Shown: positions 33,239 through 45,205, counted from the first letter of the stretch. The stretch is DNA of 64,000 bases from Salirhabdus salicampi (GCF_024259515.1 NZ_JANBWE010000001.1:496001-560000); one strand, 5' to 3'. The notes: generated from the letters alone by a model not told the origin. A program made the numbers and translations.

Positions 33239-33756
33239 AACGGATTATAACCGCAACTGTACAAGATCGTAGTGGAGTATTAAATCGTATTACAGGCCTA
33301 TTTCAGAAGCGTCAATTTAATATAGACAGTATTTCTGTTGGTCAAACCGAGACCGAAGGATTATCAAGAATGACCTTTGTCGTTGAAGTCGAAGATAGCC
33401 AAAAGTTAGAACAATTAATGAAGCAATTAAATAAACAAATTGATGTTTTAAAAGTGTCAGATATAACAGATAAAGCGATTGTTGCTCGGGAACTAGCCCT
33501 CATAAAAGTTGTAAGTAACGGGCAAGTTCGAAGTGAAATTCAAGGGATGATTGAACCATTTCGAGCTTCCGTCATTGACGTAAGTAAGGAAAGTTTAACC
33601 GTCCAAGTCACAGGTAAGACCGATAAGATTGAAGCATTAATTGATTTGCTTCGCCCATACGGAATTAAAGAACTAGCAAGAACTGGTCTTACTGCATTTT
33701 TAAGGGGACACCAACCGCAAGTTGCGGAGTTTAATTCTTATACACAAGTAAAATAA
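33235..33756 (+). CDS. ilvH: Acetolactate synthase small (regulatory) subunit IlvH
   Basis: A 173-residue regulatory subunit with an N-terminal ACT domain ([29 protein letters not shown]). That domain gives valine feedback inhibition. It is followed by the C-terminal domain that activates IlvB. The ATG overlaps the ilvB stop (ATGA), giving coupled translation and balanced stoichiometry. Confidence 0.95.
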   Translation: MKRIITATVQDRSGVLNRITGLFQKRQFNIDSISVGQTETEGLSRMTFVVEVEDSQKLEQLMKQLNKQIDVLKVSDITDKAIVARELALIKVVSNGQVRSEIQGMIEPFRASVIDVSKESLTVQVTGKTDKIEALIDLLRPYGIKELARTGLTAFLRGHQPQVAEFNSYTQVK

Positions 33757-33774
33757 AAAAATTTGAAAGGATGA

Positions 33775-36343
<2,569 letters not shown>

Positions 36344-36388
36344 CATTACTCGCTTTTATTTATTAATAACCCATAGGAGGTATGTGTC

Positions 36389-37495
36389 ATGAAAAAGCAA
36401 ATTGCCTTATTACCTGGTGATGGCATCGGGCAAGAAATCATTCATGCTGCCAAAGATGTATTAAATGCAGTCGCGAAGCAGTTTAATCATACATTTGTAT
36501 TTCAAACTTATGATATTGGTGGAGTTGCAGTAGATCGACACGAAACACCTTTGCCGGAAGAAACGATCAGTGCTTGTGAAAAAGCGGATGCCATTCTGTT
36601 AGGGGCAGTTGGAGGACCGAAGTGGGATGTCTATCCAACTCATTTAAGACCTGAAAAAGGATTACTAGGCATAAGAAAGGCGTTAGGATTGTTTGCAAAT
36701 TTACGTCCTGTGAAAGGCTTTCCAGAGCTGCTACATGCATCACCTTTAAAAGAGGAAGTTGTGAAGGGGAGCGACCTATTAATTGTTCGTGAACTAACTG
36801 GAGGCATTTACTTCGGTAAGCCTAGTGAACGTAGACATGATGGCAAGGAAGTCGTTGATACTCTAGTTTATCAACGATTTGAAATTGAAAGAATTGTAGA
36901 AAAAGGATTTGAAGCAGCACGCCTACGGCGAAAGCATTTAACTTCTGTAGATAAAGCTAATGTTATGGAGTCGAGTCGAGTTTGGAGAGAAGTAGTAGAA
37001 GAGAAGAGCAGGGATTATCCAGATGTAGAAGTGGAGCATTTACTAGTAGATGCTGCTGCAATGAAACTCATTACAAACCCAACACAATTTGATGTTATCG
37101 TAACGGAAAATTTATTTGGGGATGTCCTGAGTGATGAGGCTTCTGTTTTAACTGGCTCATTAGGAATGTTACCATCAGCAAGCTTACGTTCAGATGGTGT
37201 AGGATTATATGAACCAGTACACGGTTCTGCACCGGATATAGCTGGAAAAGGAATTGCGAATCCAGTTGCAATGGTATTATCTGCAGCCTTAATGTTGCGT
37301 CACTCTTTCCAAATGGAAGAAGAGGCTTTAGCAATTGAAGCAGCAGTGGAGTCCGTTTTAAACGAAGGGTATCACACAGCAGATCTACACGTGAAAAATG
37401 GAAAAATAGTTGGAACGAAGGAAATGACAGAACGTCTTGTTGATGCTCTTTCTTCCACCAATGCAACGGAAAGTATTATGAATTGTTATTCTTAA
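36389..37495 (+). CDS. leuB: 3-isopropylmalate dehydrogenase LeuB
   Basis: A 368-residue NAD-dependent decarboxylating dehydrogenase producing 2-oxoisocaproate. Conserved LLPGDGIGQEI start, VRELTGGIYFGKPSER, NVMESSRVWREV, the metal/substrate site VTENLFGDVLSDEAS and the coenzyme motif PVHGSAPDIAGKGIANP. AGGAGGT precedes ATG. Confidence 0.96.
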   Translation: MKKQIALLPGDGIGQEIIHAAKDVLNAVAKQFNHTFVFQTYDIGGVAVDRHETPLPEETISACEKADAILLGAVGGPKWDVYPTHLRPEKGLLGIRKALGLFANLRPVKGFPELLHASPLKEEVVKGSDLLIVRELTGGIYFGKPSERRHDGKEVVDTLVYQRFEIERIVEKGFEAARLRRKHLTSVDKANVMESSRVWREVVEEKSRDYPDVEVEHLLVDAAAMKLITNPTQFDVIVTENLFGDVLSDEASVLTGSLGMLPSASLRSDGVGLYEPVHGSAPDIAGKGIANPVAMVLSAALMLRHSFQMEEEALAIEAAVESVLNEGYHTADLHVKNGKIVGTKEMTERLVDALSSTNATESIMNCYS

Positions 37496-37522
37496 TCGGA
37501 AATGAGTAAGGAGTTGATCAAT

Positions 37523-38941
37523 ATGTCAAAGCCGAAGACGATCATTGAAAAAATATGGGATCAGCACGTAGTCCATCAAGAGGATGGAAAACCGGATTTG
37601 TTGTACATTGATCTTCACCTCGTCCATGAAGTTACTTCTCCTCAAGCCTTCGAAGGCTTGAGGTTGAAGGGACGAAAAGTACGACGACCGGATCGGACGT
37701 ACGCTACGATGGATCATAACGTACCAACTCGTGATCGTCATGTAATTAAAGATCAAGTTTCAAAGACACAAATGGAAAAGTTAAAAGAAAACTGTGAGCA
37801 ATTTGGCGTAGAATTAGCCGATATTCATCATCCTGATCAAGGGATTGTCCACGTAATTGGACCAGAACTCGGTTTAACACAGCCGGGGAAGACGATTGTT
37901 TGTGGAGATAGCCATACTTCTACTCATGGAGCCTTTGGAGCGCTAGCATTCGGTATTGGAACGAGCGAAGTAGAGCACGTTTTAGCTACACAAACATTAT
38001 GGCAAGCAAGGCCGAAAACATTAAACGTAAAAGTAAATGGCCAACTAGGGGTTGGTGTAACAGCAAAAGACCTTATTTTAGCAATCATAGCTAAATACGG
38101 TATTCGCTTCGGGACAGGATATGTTATTGAGTATACAGGTGAAGCTGTTCGTTCGTTGTCAATGGAAGAACGTATGACAGTGTGTAACATGTCCATTGAA
38201 GCTGGTGCTAGAGCAGGATTAATTAGTCCTGACGAAACAACTTTTTCCTACATGAAAGGAAGACGTCATGTACCAAAAGGAGCGGACTTTGAAGCTGCTG
38301 TGGAACAGTGGAAAGCATTGGCCACTGATGAGGGAGCAACTTACGATGCAACAGTGGAAATCAATGCTGAGGAAATTGAGCCTCAAGTAACATGGGGGAC
38401 AAATCCAGGAATGTGTATACCTGTAAGTGCCTCAGTACCGAATCCACAAACAGTTGAACAAGAAAGCAAAAAAGAAGATATTGAAAGGGCTCTATCCTAT
38501 ATGGGTCTAGAACCTGATCAACCAATTTCTTCAGTTGAAATTGAACATGTATTTATCGGATCTTGTACGAATTCACGCCTAAGTGATTTACGGAAAGCAG
38601 CTAACGTGATTCAAGGGAAAAAAGTCCATCCGAATGTGCAAGCGATTGTCGTACCCGGTTCCTTTACTGTAAAGATGGAAGCCGAAAAAGAAGGATTAGA
38701 TGTTATTTTTAAACAGGCTGGATTTGAATGGCGAGAAGCCGGCTGTAGTATGTGCTTAGCAATGAACGATGATATCGTCCCACCAGGAGAACGGTGTGCA
38801 TCAACATCAAATCGAAACTTTGAAGGACGTCAAGGAAATGGTGCTCGAACGCACTTAGTAAGTCCTGAAATGGCTGCAGCAGCAGCGATTGAGGGCCGAT
38901 TTGTTGACGTTAGAAAATATGCAAAACCGGCTCTAAGTTAG
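37523..38941 (+). CDS. leuC: 3-isopropylmalate dehydratase large subunit LeuC
   Basis: A 472-residue aconitase-family subunit carrying a 4Fe-4S cluster; cluster cysteines in [14 protein letters not shown] and [34 protein letters not shown] is the other signature. ATG chosen by AAGGAG 9 bases upstream (an earlier in-frame ATG 7 codons upstream lacks one). Works with LeuD encoded just downstream. A perfect 24-bp palindrome lies within codons for PQAFEGLR. Confidence 0.95.
   Translation: MSKPKTIIEKIWDQHVVHQEDGKPDLLYIDLHLVHEVTSPQAFEGLRLKGRKVRRPDRTYATMDHNVPTRDRHVIKDQVSKTQMEKLKENCEQFGVELADIHHPDQGIVHVIGPELGLTQPGKTIVCGDSHTSTHGAFGALAFGIGTSEVEHVLATQTLWQARPKTLNVKVNGQLGVGVTAKDLILAIIAKYGIRFGTGYVIEYTGEAVRSLSMEERMTVCNMSIEAGARAGLISPDETTFSYMKGRRHVPKGADFEAAVEQWKALATDEGATYDATVEINAEEIEPQVTWGTNPGMCIPVSASVPNPQTVEQESKKEDIERALSYMGLEPDQPISSVEIEHVFIGSCTNSRLSDLRKAANVIQGKKVHPNVQAIVVPGSFTVKMEAEKEGLDVIFKQAGFEWREAGCSMCLAMNDDIVPPGERCASTSNRNFEGRQGNGARTHLVSPEMAAAAAIEGRFVDVRKYAKPALS
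37640..37663. repeat. Perfect 24-bp palindrome inside leuC
   Basis: CCTCAAGCCTTC followed by its exact inverse. It encodes the conserved LeuC stretch PQAFEGLR, so it may be a by-product of the codons used. Confidence 0.8.
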
Positions 38942-38955
38942 GAGGAGGGGAATGA

Positions 38956-39537
38956 ATGGAACCGATTCGCAAACATGAAGGCCTTGTATATCCATTAAAC
39001 CGTGCAAATATTGACACAGACCAAATTATTCCAAAACAATTTTTGAAACGAATTGAACGTCAAGGGTTTGGTCAATTTTTATTTTACAATTGGCGCTTCG
39101 ACGAACAAGACAATCTACGACCAGAATTTTCGTTGAATAATCCGAAATACAACGACGCTACCATTTTAGTAGCTGGTGAAAACTTTGGATGTGGATCGTC
39201 TCGAGAGCATGCACCATGGGCATTACTTGATTATGGTTTTAAAATTATTATAGCACCTAGCTTTGCTGACATTTTCTTCAATAATTGTATTAAAAATGGT
39301 ATACTGCCAGTTATATTAAGTGAAGATGGTGTGGAAACGTTGATCAATAACGCGGAAAGCACTTCTTATAGCATTACAGTTAATTTAGAAAATCAAACGG
39401 TTAAGGATGAAAATGGATTTCACGAACAATTCGACATTTCTTCTTATCAGAAAGAAATGTTGTTAAACGGATGGGATGAAATTGCTGTTACCTTAACTCA
39501 CGAACAAAAAATTGAGCAGTATGAAAAAGTAAAATGA
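38956..39537 (+). CDS. leuD: 3-isopropylmalate dehydratase small subunit LeuD
   Basis: A 193-residue swivelling domain partner of LeuC. Family signature NRANIDTDQIIPKQFLKR, and ENFGCGSSREHAPWAL. AGGAGG just after leuC stop. The ilvA start overlaps its stop codon. Confidence 0.95.
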   Translation: MEPIRKHEGLVYPLNRANIDTDQIIPKQFLKRIERQGFGQFLFYNWRFDEQDNLRPEFSLNNPKYNDATILVAGENFGCGSSREHAPWALLDYGFKIIIAPSFADIFFNNCIKNGILPVILSEDGVETLINNAESTSYSITVNLENQTVKDENGFHEQFDISSYQKEMLLNGWDEIAVTLTHEQKIEQYEKVK

Positions 39538-40550
39538 TAATTGAGGAGAGTGAAGACGTTGGGAATTGCTTAAATGGACAAAAAATTACGGATGCGATGG
39601 AACAGTTAGGGAATGTCGTACATCGTACTCCCTTAACAACTTCAAAAACGATGAACCGTGTTACAGGTAAGAACATTTATTTTAAGATGGAAAATCAACA
39701 AAAAACAGGGGCGTTTAAGGTACGTGGAGCTACCTATAAAATTGCCCAACTGACGCAGCAACAAGCTGTTAGGGGAGTTATCGCAGCTTCTGCTGGTAAT
39801 CATGCACAAGGTGTAGCTCTAGCAGCAGCAAAAAAAGGGATTGAAGCAAAAATATTCATGCCGGAAAAGACACCTGAAGCGAAAGTGATTGCAACGAAGA
39901 GTTATGGGGCTAAAGTTGTGTTAACGGGTGAATCATTTCAAGAGGCATATGAAGCCGCCATGAAAGAACAGCGGGAAGCCAATAGTGTATTTATCCATCC
40001 TTTTGATGATGTTGATATAATGGCAGGTCAAGGTACAGTTGCAATGGAAATGCTCCAACAACAACCAATGCTTGATACGTTAATCGTCCCAATAGGTGGA
40101 GGAGGATTAATAAGTGGTATTGCAGTTGCAGCCAAGTTTATTAATCCGAAAATCAAGGTTATTGGAGTTCAAGCTGAGGGTGCTAGTGCTACGTATAACT
40201 GCTATCACCAGCAAGGGCCGTTTGCTTTACGACAAGTTAGTACGATTGCTGACGGAATTGCGGTAAAAAAACCAGGAGTTTTAACATTGCCCATTATAGA
40301 ACAATATGTTGATGACATCGTAACCGTTTCGGATACAGACATTGCATCCGCAATGATTTGTGCATTAGAAAGAAGTAAAACTTTAATTGAAGGTGCAGGA
40401 GCAAGTGCTTTTGCAGCATTACTCGTTCACGGCCATCGCCTTCAATCACAGCATTGTGGAGTGATCGTAAGTGGTGGAAATATGGATTTATCAAAGATGG
40501 CACATATACAATCGTTAGCCAACCAAAACCAACTGATTAATATATCATAA
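39534..40550 (+). CDS. ilvA: Threonine dehydratase IlvA, short form
   Basis: PLP-dependent deamination of threonine to 2-oxobutyrate, first step to isoleucine. PLP Lys lies in KTGAFKVRGATY, the phosphate-binding loop is PIGGGGLISG. At 338 residues it lacks the C-terminal ACT-like regulatory domain of the biosynthetic B. subtilis IlvA (about 420 residues), so classical isoleucine feedback is not expected. Fold resembles catabolic TdcB, but operon position argues for biosynthesis. ATG overlaps the leuD stop; no strong ribosome site, so coupling is likely. Confidence 0.9.
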   Translation: MIIEESEDVGNCLNGQKITDAMEQLGNVVHRTPLTTSKTMNRVTGKNIYFKMENQQKTGAFKVRGATYKIAQLTQQQAVRGVIAASAGNHAQGVALAAAKKGIEAKIFMPEKTPEAKVIATKSYGAKVVLTGESFQEAYEAAMKEQREANSVFIHPFDDVDIMAGQGTVAMEMLQQQPMLDTLIVPIGGGGLISGIAVAAKFINPKIKVIGVQAEGASATYNCYHQQGPFALRQVSTIADGIAVKKPGVLTLPIIEQYVDDIVTVSDTDIASAMICALERSKTLIEGAGASAFAALLVHGHRLQSQHCGVIVSGGNMDLSKMAHIQSLANQNQLINIS

Positions 40551-40558
40551 AGAGAGAA

Positions 40559-40596
40559 AGAAGATTTCATTCCAGAATGAAATCTTCTTTTTTATT
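40559..40596 (+). terminator. Intrinsic terminator of the ilv-leu operon
   Basis: GAAGATTTCATTC-2-GAATGAAATCTTC hairpin then TTTTTT. Confidence 0.92.
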
Positions 40597-40637
40597 ATTT
40601 CTTTCTACCTATTCACAAAATATTTAGCAAAATGTAG

Positions 40638-40666
40638 TTGAACATTTTTTATAAACAACGTATAAT
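40638..40666 (+). promoter_or_regulatory. Sigma-A promoter for riboswitch 3 transcript
   Basis: TTGAAC, 17-base spacer, TATAAT. Transcription should begin near 40673, about 60 bases before the aptamer. Confidence 0.78.
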
Positions 40667-40729
40667 TTTATTCATTATACAAGACTATCTACCTATTACT
40701 AAATAACTATAAATACAATCTTGTGATAA

Positions 40730-40812
40730 GTTGGCAAACCATGTTGAAAAACTGGGACGCAAAGCCACGGGCCTAACGATTCGTATGAAATTATGGTAGC
40801 CGGGTTGCCGCA
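40730..40812 (+). ncRNA. Cyclic di-GMP-I (GEMM-I) riboswitch 3
   Basis: Typical GEMM-I: TTGGCAAACC, P2 with GAAA loop, GGGACGCAAAGCC, GGGCCTAAC, P3 arm ending TTATGGTAGCCGGGTTGCCG. An antiterminator hairpin (40811-40853; arms CAAAATTGAAT and ATTCAATTTTG plus inner CAGTTG/CAACTG) starts right after P1. It is mutually exclusive with the terminator at 40833-40870. It controls a PAS-GGDEF-EAL-PilZ gene, i.e. a protein predicted to act on its own regulator. Confidence 0.93.
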
Positions 40813-40832
40813 AAATTGAATGCACAGTTGAT

Positions 40833-40870
40833 AGCACAACTGATTCAATTTTGAATCATTGTGCTTTTTT
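40833..40870 (+). terminator. Riboswitch 3 expression-platform terminator
   Basis: AGCACAA and GATTCA on the 5' arm pair with TGAATC and TTGTGCT, followed by a seven-T run. It shares bases 40833-40853 with the alternative antiterminator hairpin. Confidence 0.9.
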
Positions 40871-40977
40871 TGTGTGAAAATAGAAGAGTCTTAGTAGCTA
40901 GGATACTTTTCGATGATACATATTGTTAGCGAAAGTGTAAGCGGGGTAAAATCAAGATTCATAGGAGAGAGTATTTA

Positions 40978-43131
40978 GTGGGAAAAGATAATGATGCGTT
41001 TTATCAATCTGCTAATGGTTGGTATAAAGAGCTAAGTAAAATTGTTAATCATCTTCGTGTTGGCATTTGGTCATACGATGTGATTGAGAAGAAAGTGTTA
41101 TATGTCTCAAAAGGAATAGAGTACATTTACGGTGTAAATAAAGAAGTGTTTTTTAATAATTCCGATCTCTGGAAAAAATTTATTCATCACGATGATCAAT
41201 CTGTAGTAGAAGACCGTCAAGCTAAGCTGTGGTCAGGGGAAAACTTGCTTCATGAATACCGTATTGTAAGACCAAATGGGGACATTGTATGGGTAGTAGA
41301 TGAAACAATCCCTATTTTGAATGAACATAATGAGTTAGTTCAATTAGTTGGAATTATTCAAGATAACACGAGACAAAAATTGATACAAAAAAAATTACAA
41401 GAAACAGTTAATTATGATGAAGTAACCGGGGCACCTAACCGAAAGGAATTGCAAAAATATTTCGCCCATATTATTCAAAAAAACAAACAAAAGACATTAG
41501 TGTTAAATATTGATTTAGATGGTTTTAAACGAATTAACAATTCTTTAGGTCATATGATTGGGGACGAAGTATTAAGAGTTGCCGCCCAAAGAATACAACA
41601 TGTCACAGGTAAAAATGGTGTTTTCTTCCGTTTGGAAAGTGATGAATTTTTAGTGGTACTGACTACAAAAAATTTGTCGTATGAGAAGTTGCTTCAGCAA
41701 ATTATTCAAGAATTCGAAAGGCCCATTACGATTGGAACAGAAGAAATCTTTTTAACTGTTAGTATGGGAATATGCTTTTACCCAAAGGATGGGGAAACGT
41801 TTGATACAATTATGTACCATGTCAATGCTGCGTTAAGACAAGCGAAAAGTTATGGCAAGAACAATTATCAAATATATACACCGGAAATGAACGATGAATC
41901 ATATCGCTTATTATCTATAGAGAAGGACCTACATTATGCGATTGAAAAGAACGAACTGTTCATGGTTTATCAGCCAAGGTTAGCGTTACCGATGAATCGT
42001 ATTGTTGGTGCGGAGGCTTTAATTCGTTGGCGCCATCCGAAATGGGGGATTGTATCTCCGGCTGAGTTTATTAGTATTGCGGAACAAGGGAATATGATTG
42101 ATGATATTTCTACATTTGTGTTTCGCTCAGTTTGTACTCAACTTAAAAGGTGGCAGCAAGATGGATATGATGTAAAAACGATTTCCCTGAACTTATCTGC
42201 AAAGAATTTCTTAAATGAAGGATTAACGGAAACAATTGGTAAAATTATCGAAGATACAGGTGTGTCTCCTCAGTTTATTGAAATTGAAATTACAGAATCG
42301 TCGATTTTATCAGCTGAAACGGTAGTGAAAAGAGAATTAGAAAAATTGAAGGAGATGGGATTCAGAATTGCGCTTGATGATTTTGGTACCGGATATTCTT
42401 CTATTTCCTATTTACGACGTTACCCTATTGACACGTTAAAAATTGACCGTACATTCATTCGAGATCTTGAAAAAAATGAAAGAGATCTTACCATTGTGAA
42501 AAATATTATTAATCTCGCACAAGACTTAGGCATGACTGTTGTTGCTGAAGGTATTGAAACAGTCAAACAATACGATTTAATTCGTTTGAACGGTTGTAAT
42601 GAAGTACAAGGGTACCTGTTTAGTAAACCTGTTATGGATCTAAAGATGACGAATTTCCTAGAAGAAAAAGTAATGTTATCAACAAAAAACGAAAAGGACA
42701 TAACGGATGAACGGAAACACAAGCGTGTCATTTTACACTTACCCCTGAAAGCAATACTTCGTAAACCATCCTTACAGAAAAGTGAGGAAATTGCTGAAGT
42801 ATTAGTTGAAAATATTAGTGTTAAAGGTTTGAAATTTATATCTCCATTACATTTAGAAACAGATGTACTTTACACCCTTGAAACCAACCTATGTGGCAAG
42901 ACTATTACGCTCTCAGGAACAATCGTTTGGTCAGAGAATGTTGGATTCGATATATATAAATACGGTGTTCAATTTCAGTTATCTGAAAAAGATCAGAAAC
43001 TATTGAACTCCTTACTCAAAACGTTAAAACATTTAGTAACCCAGTCACCTAAATCTGTAGAAGGTTGGTTTATTGATACGAACGCTTTTAGCTTTTTGAA
43101 AAGACAATATAAAAATAAAAACAAACAATAA
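40978..43131 (+). CDS. PAS-GGDEF-EAL-PilZ protein (c-di-GMP phosphodiesterase candidate)
   Basis: A 717-residue soluble protein; GTG start with AGGAGAG upstream. PAS (about 15-135), GGDEF (about 140-300) with the active motif degraded to RLESDEF, so cyclase activity is unlikely. EAL (about 310-560) has intact EALIRW, EITESSIL, LDDFGTGYSSISYL, AEGIET and VQGYLF, hence probable phosphodiesterase. C-terminal PilZ domain (about 585-700) has RKHKR (RxxxR) and NISVKG (D/NxSxxG), a c-di-GMP-binding pattern. The degenerate GGDEF may act as a GTP or allosteric site. With riboswitch 3 upstream this looks like a feedback unit holding c-di-GMP within limits. Confidence 0.93.
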   Translation: MGKDNDAFYQSANGWYKELSKIVNHLRVGIWSYDVIEKKVLYVSKGIEYIYGVNKEVFFNNSDLWKKFIHHDDQSVVEDRQAKLWSGENLLHEYRIVRPNGDIVWVVDETIPILNEHNELVQLVGIIQDNTRQKLIQKKLQETVNYDEVTGAPNRKELQKYFAHIIQKNKQKTLVLNIDLDGFKRINNSLGHMIGDEVLRVAAQRIQHVTGKNGVFFRLESDEFLVVLTTKNLSYEKLLQQIIQEFERPITIGTEEIFLTVSMGICFYPKDGETFDTIMYHVNAALRQAKSYGKNNYQIYTPEMNDESYRLLSIEKDLHYAIEKNELFMVYQPRLALPMNRIVGAEALIRWRHPKWGIVSPAEFISIAEQGNMIDDISTFVFRSVCTQLKRWQQDGYDVKTISLNLSAKNFLNEGLTETIGKIIEDTGVSPQFIEIEITESSILSAETVVKRELEKLKEMGFRIALDDFGTGYSSISYLRRYPIDTLKIDRTFIRDLEKNERDLTIVKNIINLAQDLGMTVVAEGIETVKQYDLIRLNGCNEVQGYLFSKPVMDLKMTNFLEEKVMLSTKNEKDITDERKHKRVILHLPLKAILRKPSLQKSEEIAEVLVENISVKGLKFISPLHLETDVLYTLETNLCGKTITLSGTIVWSENVGFDIYKYGVQFQLSEKDQKLLNSLLKTLKHLVTQSPKSVEGWFIDTNAFSFLKRQYKNKNKQ

Positions 43132-43158
43132 GAACGCTTGGAAAACCAAGCGTTCTCT
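43131..43158. terminator. Intrinsic terminator between convergent genes
   Basis: AGAACGCTTGG-4-CCAAGCGTTCT perfect hairpin with T-rich flank; serves the plus-strand gene and possibly the minus-strand one. Confidence 0.85.
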
Positions 43159-43160
43159 GT

Positions 43161-43454
43161 TTACCATAGTCCAGGTCCATGCCCATGCCATGGATGAAGC
43201 TTACCATGATGGTGATGTCCATGGTAATGTCCATGGTGATAGTGATCATAATGAGGATAATGTCCATAACCGTGATAAAAAGGATAGCCATAATCGTATC
43301 CGACCCACGGTTGATACCCTTGAAACCCTTGAAACCCTTGTGCAGCTGTTCCTGCTGCTGCTCCTAATAAGAAAGGAACAACTGGCCAAACTCGTTCTTG
43401 CTCACCATGTTGCGCTTGCATTGGATCTGGAAATTGTGGAAATTGATTATACAT
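43161..43454 (-). CDS. His/Gly/Tyr-rich low-complexity protein, probable coat type
   Basis: A 97-residue protein. The N-terminal third contains FPDPMQAQHGEQERVWP; the centre is GFQGFQGYQPWVGYDYGYP; the C-terminal third has repeated HYH/HGH runs ending HGHGPGLW. No signal peptide. Composition resembles small Bacillaceae coat or exosporium proteins, and the histidine density suggests metal binding. AAGGGGG before ATG supports translation. The plus-strand frames over it are artefacts of the histidine codons. Confidence 0.7.
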   Translation of the reverse strand: MYNQFPQFPDPMQAQHGEQERVWPVVPFLLGAAAGTAAQGFQGFQGYQPWVGYDYGYPFYHGYGHYPHYDHYHHGHYHGHHHHGKLHPWHGHGPGLW

Positions 43455-43624
43455 TGAAAGTCCCCCTTATGTGAATTCATAACCATTTTATGAAAGTTTC
43501 TTCGGATTGGTTTTTTGCACATAAGATATATTATTGTAGAAGAAAATAACGTAAATAGGTTCATAATGGGGGGTTCTGCACCAATGATTCCTTTTAAAAG
43601 GTTGAAAAAATAGGCGTTTATCTA

Positions 43625-43661
43625 CAAAAAAAGACTGAAATGTTTACGCATTTCAGTCAAT
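43625..43661 (-). terminator. Intrinsic terminator (minus strand)
   Basis: GACTGAAATG-6-CATTTCAGTC with T-run on the minus strand, immediately after the SIMPL gene. Confidence 0.88.
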
Positions 43662-43662
43662 C

Positions 43663-44331
43663 CTAGGAAAAGTAGGTATATTCGACCTCTACCCTGGCTG
43701 AAACAGAAAGCATACCTGGTTCGGTTGGGAATTCAACATTAGATACCATTGTATTTATCATTGTTTGCGGAGTGCTTGTGCTTGTTAACTCCGTAATCCG
43801 TTCAGGTGTACGGTGAAGTGATACACCGATTGTTTCAGCAGTCGATGACGCTTTTTTTTGTGCATTTTGCAACGCCATACGTAATGCTTTTTCGTAATAC
43901 ACGTCCGATTGTAACACGGTGAACTGAATGTTTGAGACATAATTAGCACCATTCGATATAGCTTTATCAACGATTTGACCTATATTAGAAATGTTGTTGG
44001 ACTGAATGATCATCATGTGTGTTACACGATATCCACGGAATATTTGTTTGCCATTTTCATAGTCATATTCCATGTTAACGTGAAACTCCTTTGTTTGAAT
44101 ATGCTCCCTATCTATCTGTAACTGAAGCAGTGCGTCAATTACACGGGAAGATGCTAATCCATTTTCTGATAAAGCAGTATTTAAACTTTCGTGTATTGTT
44201 ATGACACCAAGTGTAATATAAGCTACATTAGGTTCGATGTTCACTTTTCCTTCTCCATATACCTTCAAAATGGAAGGATGGTTTCGAGTTGGAACTCTAG
44301 GAGATTGAATCATGGAGTAATCATAATTCAA
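43663..44331 (-). CDS. SIMPL-domain (DUF541) protein
   Basis: A 222-residue protein of the SIMPL family. Conserved LKVYGEGKVNIEPNVAYITLGV near the start and MALQNAQKKASSTAETIGVSL in the middle. No signal peptide, unlike many SIMPL proteins, so it seems cytoplasmic. TTG start with GGAGG 8 bases upstream; an ATG six codons later is a possible alternative. Its promoter region overlaps that of the divergent HAD phosphatase gene. Confidence 0.83.
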   Translation of the reverse strand: MNYDYSMIQSPRVPTRNHPSILKVYGEGKVNIEPNVAYITLGVITIHESLNTALSENGLASSRVIDALLQLQIDREHIQTKEFHVNMEYDYENGKQIFRGYRVTHMMIIQSNNISNIGQIVDKAISNGANYVSNIQFTVLQSDVYYEKALRMALQNAQKKASSTAETIGVSLHRTPERITELTSTSTPQTMINTMVSNVEFPTEPGMLSVSARVEVEYTYFS

Positions 44332-44402
44332 TGGGAACGCCTCCTTTCTATTCTTATATAATGTATTCAATAAGTTAAGTCTTGATATTAGGAGGAACAT
44401 GA

Positions 44403-44933
44403 ATGAGTAAAGCGATGTTTTTAGATCGAGATGGAGTCATTAACGAAGTACTGACGAATCGAGTAAAGTTTGTCAATAAGCCGAAAGATTTTTATTTTTT
44501 AGATGGTGTTGGTGAAGCGATAAAATTATTTAATGACAGTGGCTATAAAGTGTTTGTTGTCACAAATCAAGGTGGGATCGGTCTCGGGCACATGAAAGAA
44601 TCGGATTTACATAAAGTGCACGACAAAATGCGTGAAGACTTAAAGGAGTACGGAGCAGTCATCAATGATATAGCTTACTGTCCCCATAAGCCCCATGCGA
44701 ATTGTCCATGTCGTAAACCAAAGCCGAAAATGATTCTTGATTTAGCTGAAAAATATGACATTGATGTAAAACAGAGTTTTATGGTTGGTGATCGAGAAGC
44801 TGATATTCTTGCAGGGAAACGCGCAGGAACGAAAACTGTATTAATTGGGAATAGGGAGGAAGTAAATATCGAGGCGGATGCAGTGTTTTCCGATTTATTA
44901 TCGGTAGCGAACTGGTTGTCTGAATACGAGTAG
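44403..44933 (+). CDS. HAD-IIIA phosphatase (GmhB/HisB-N-like)
   Basis: A 176-residue HAD phosphatase. Motif I FLDRDGVINE with the nucleophile and acid Asp, motif II VVTNQGGIGLG, motif III K and DREADI as motif IV. The Cys/His zinc loop (CPHKPHANCPCRKPKP) is characteristic of D-glycero-D-manno-heptose-1,7-bisphosphate phosphatase-type enzymes. In Bacillaceae without heptose LPS the substrate is more likely another sugar or histidinol-type phosphate. Confidence 0.85.
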   Translation: MSKAMFLDRDGVINEVLTNRVKFVNKPKDFYFLDGVGEAIKLFNDSGYKVFVVTNQGGIGLGHMKESDLHKVHDKMREDLKEYGAVINDIAYCPHKPHANCPCRKPKPKMILDLAEKYDIDVKQSFMVGDREADILAGKRAGTKTVLIGNREEVNIEADAVFSDLLSVANWLSEYE

Positions 44934-45001
44934 GGTTTATTTTTTTCAATTTTTCGTTAAATGTTTTATTATAGAGAGAGAAATAACAGGGAGGGGTTAA
45001 C

Positions 45002-45205
45002 ATGTCTGAAAAGGTAACGATTAAAGTAAACGATAACGGATCGTTTCGAGTGAGCGGTGATGTTGAACTGGTGGATGCTGAGGGAAATGTGTTTGAAACG
45101 AAAAAGAGCTTCTCACTATGTCGTTGTGGTCAGTCAGCGAAAAAGCCATTTTGTGACGGAACACATAAAAAAATTGATTTTGATAGCAAACCTAGGGCAA
45201 AATAA
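45002..45205 (+). CDS. CDGSH iron-sulfur domain protein
   Basis: A 67-residue single-domain protein with the cluster motif CRCGQSAKKPFCDGTH (three Cys and one His binding a 2Fe-2S cluster). N-terminal strand region VTIKVNDNGSFRVSGDVEL. GGGAGGGG upstream. Bacterial CDGSH proteins take part in redox or Fe-S transfer; no partner is nearby. Confidence 0.9.
   Translation: MSEKVTIKVNDNGSFRVSGDVELVDAEGNVFETKKSFSLCRCGQSAKKPFCDGTHKKIDFDSKPRAK

Noticed and set aside
43179-43474. Plus-strand frames opposite the His-rich gene
   Set aside because: They are low-complexity mirror images of histidine/glycine codons on the minus strand, without ribosome sites.
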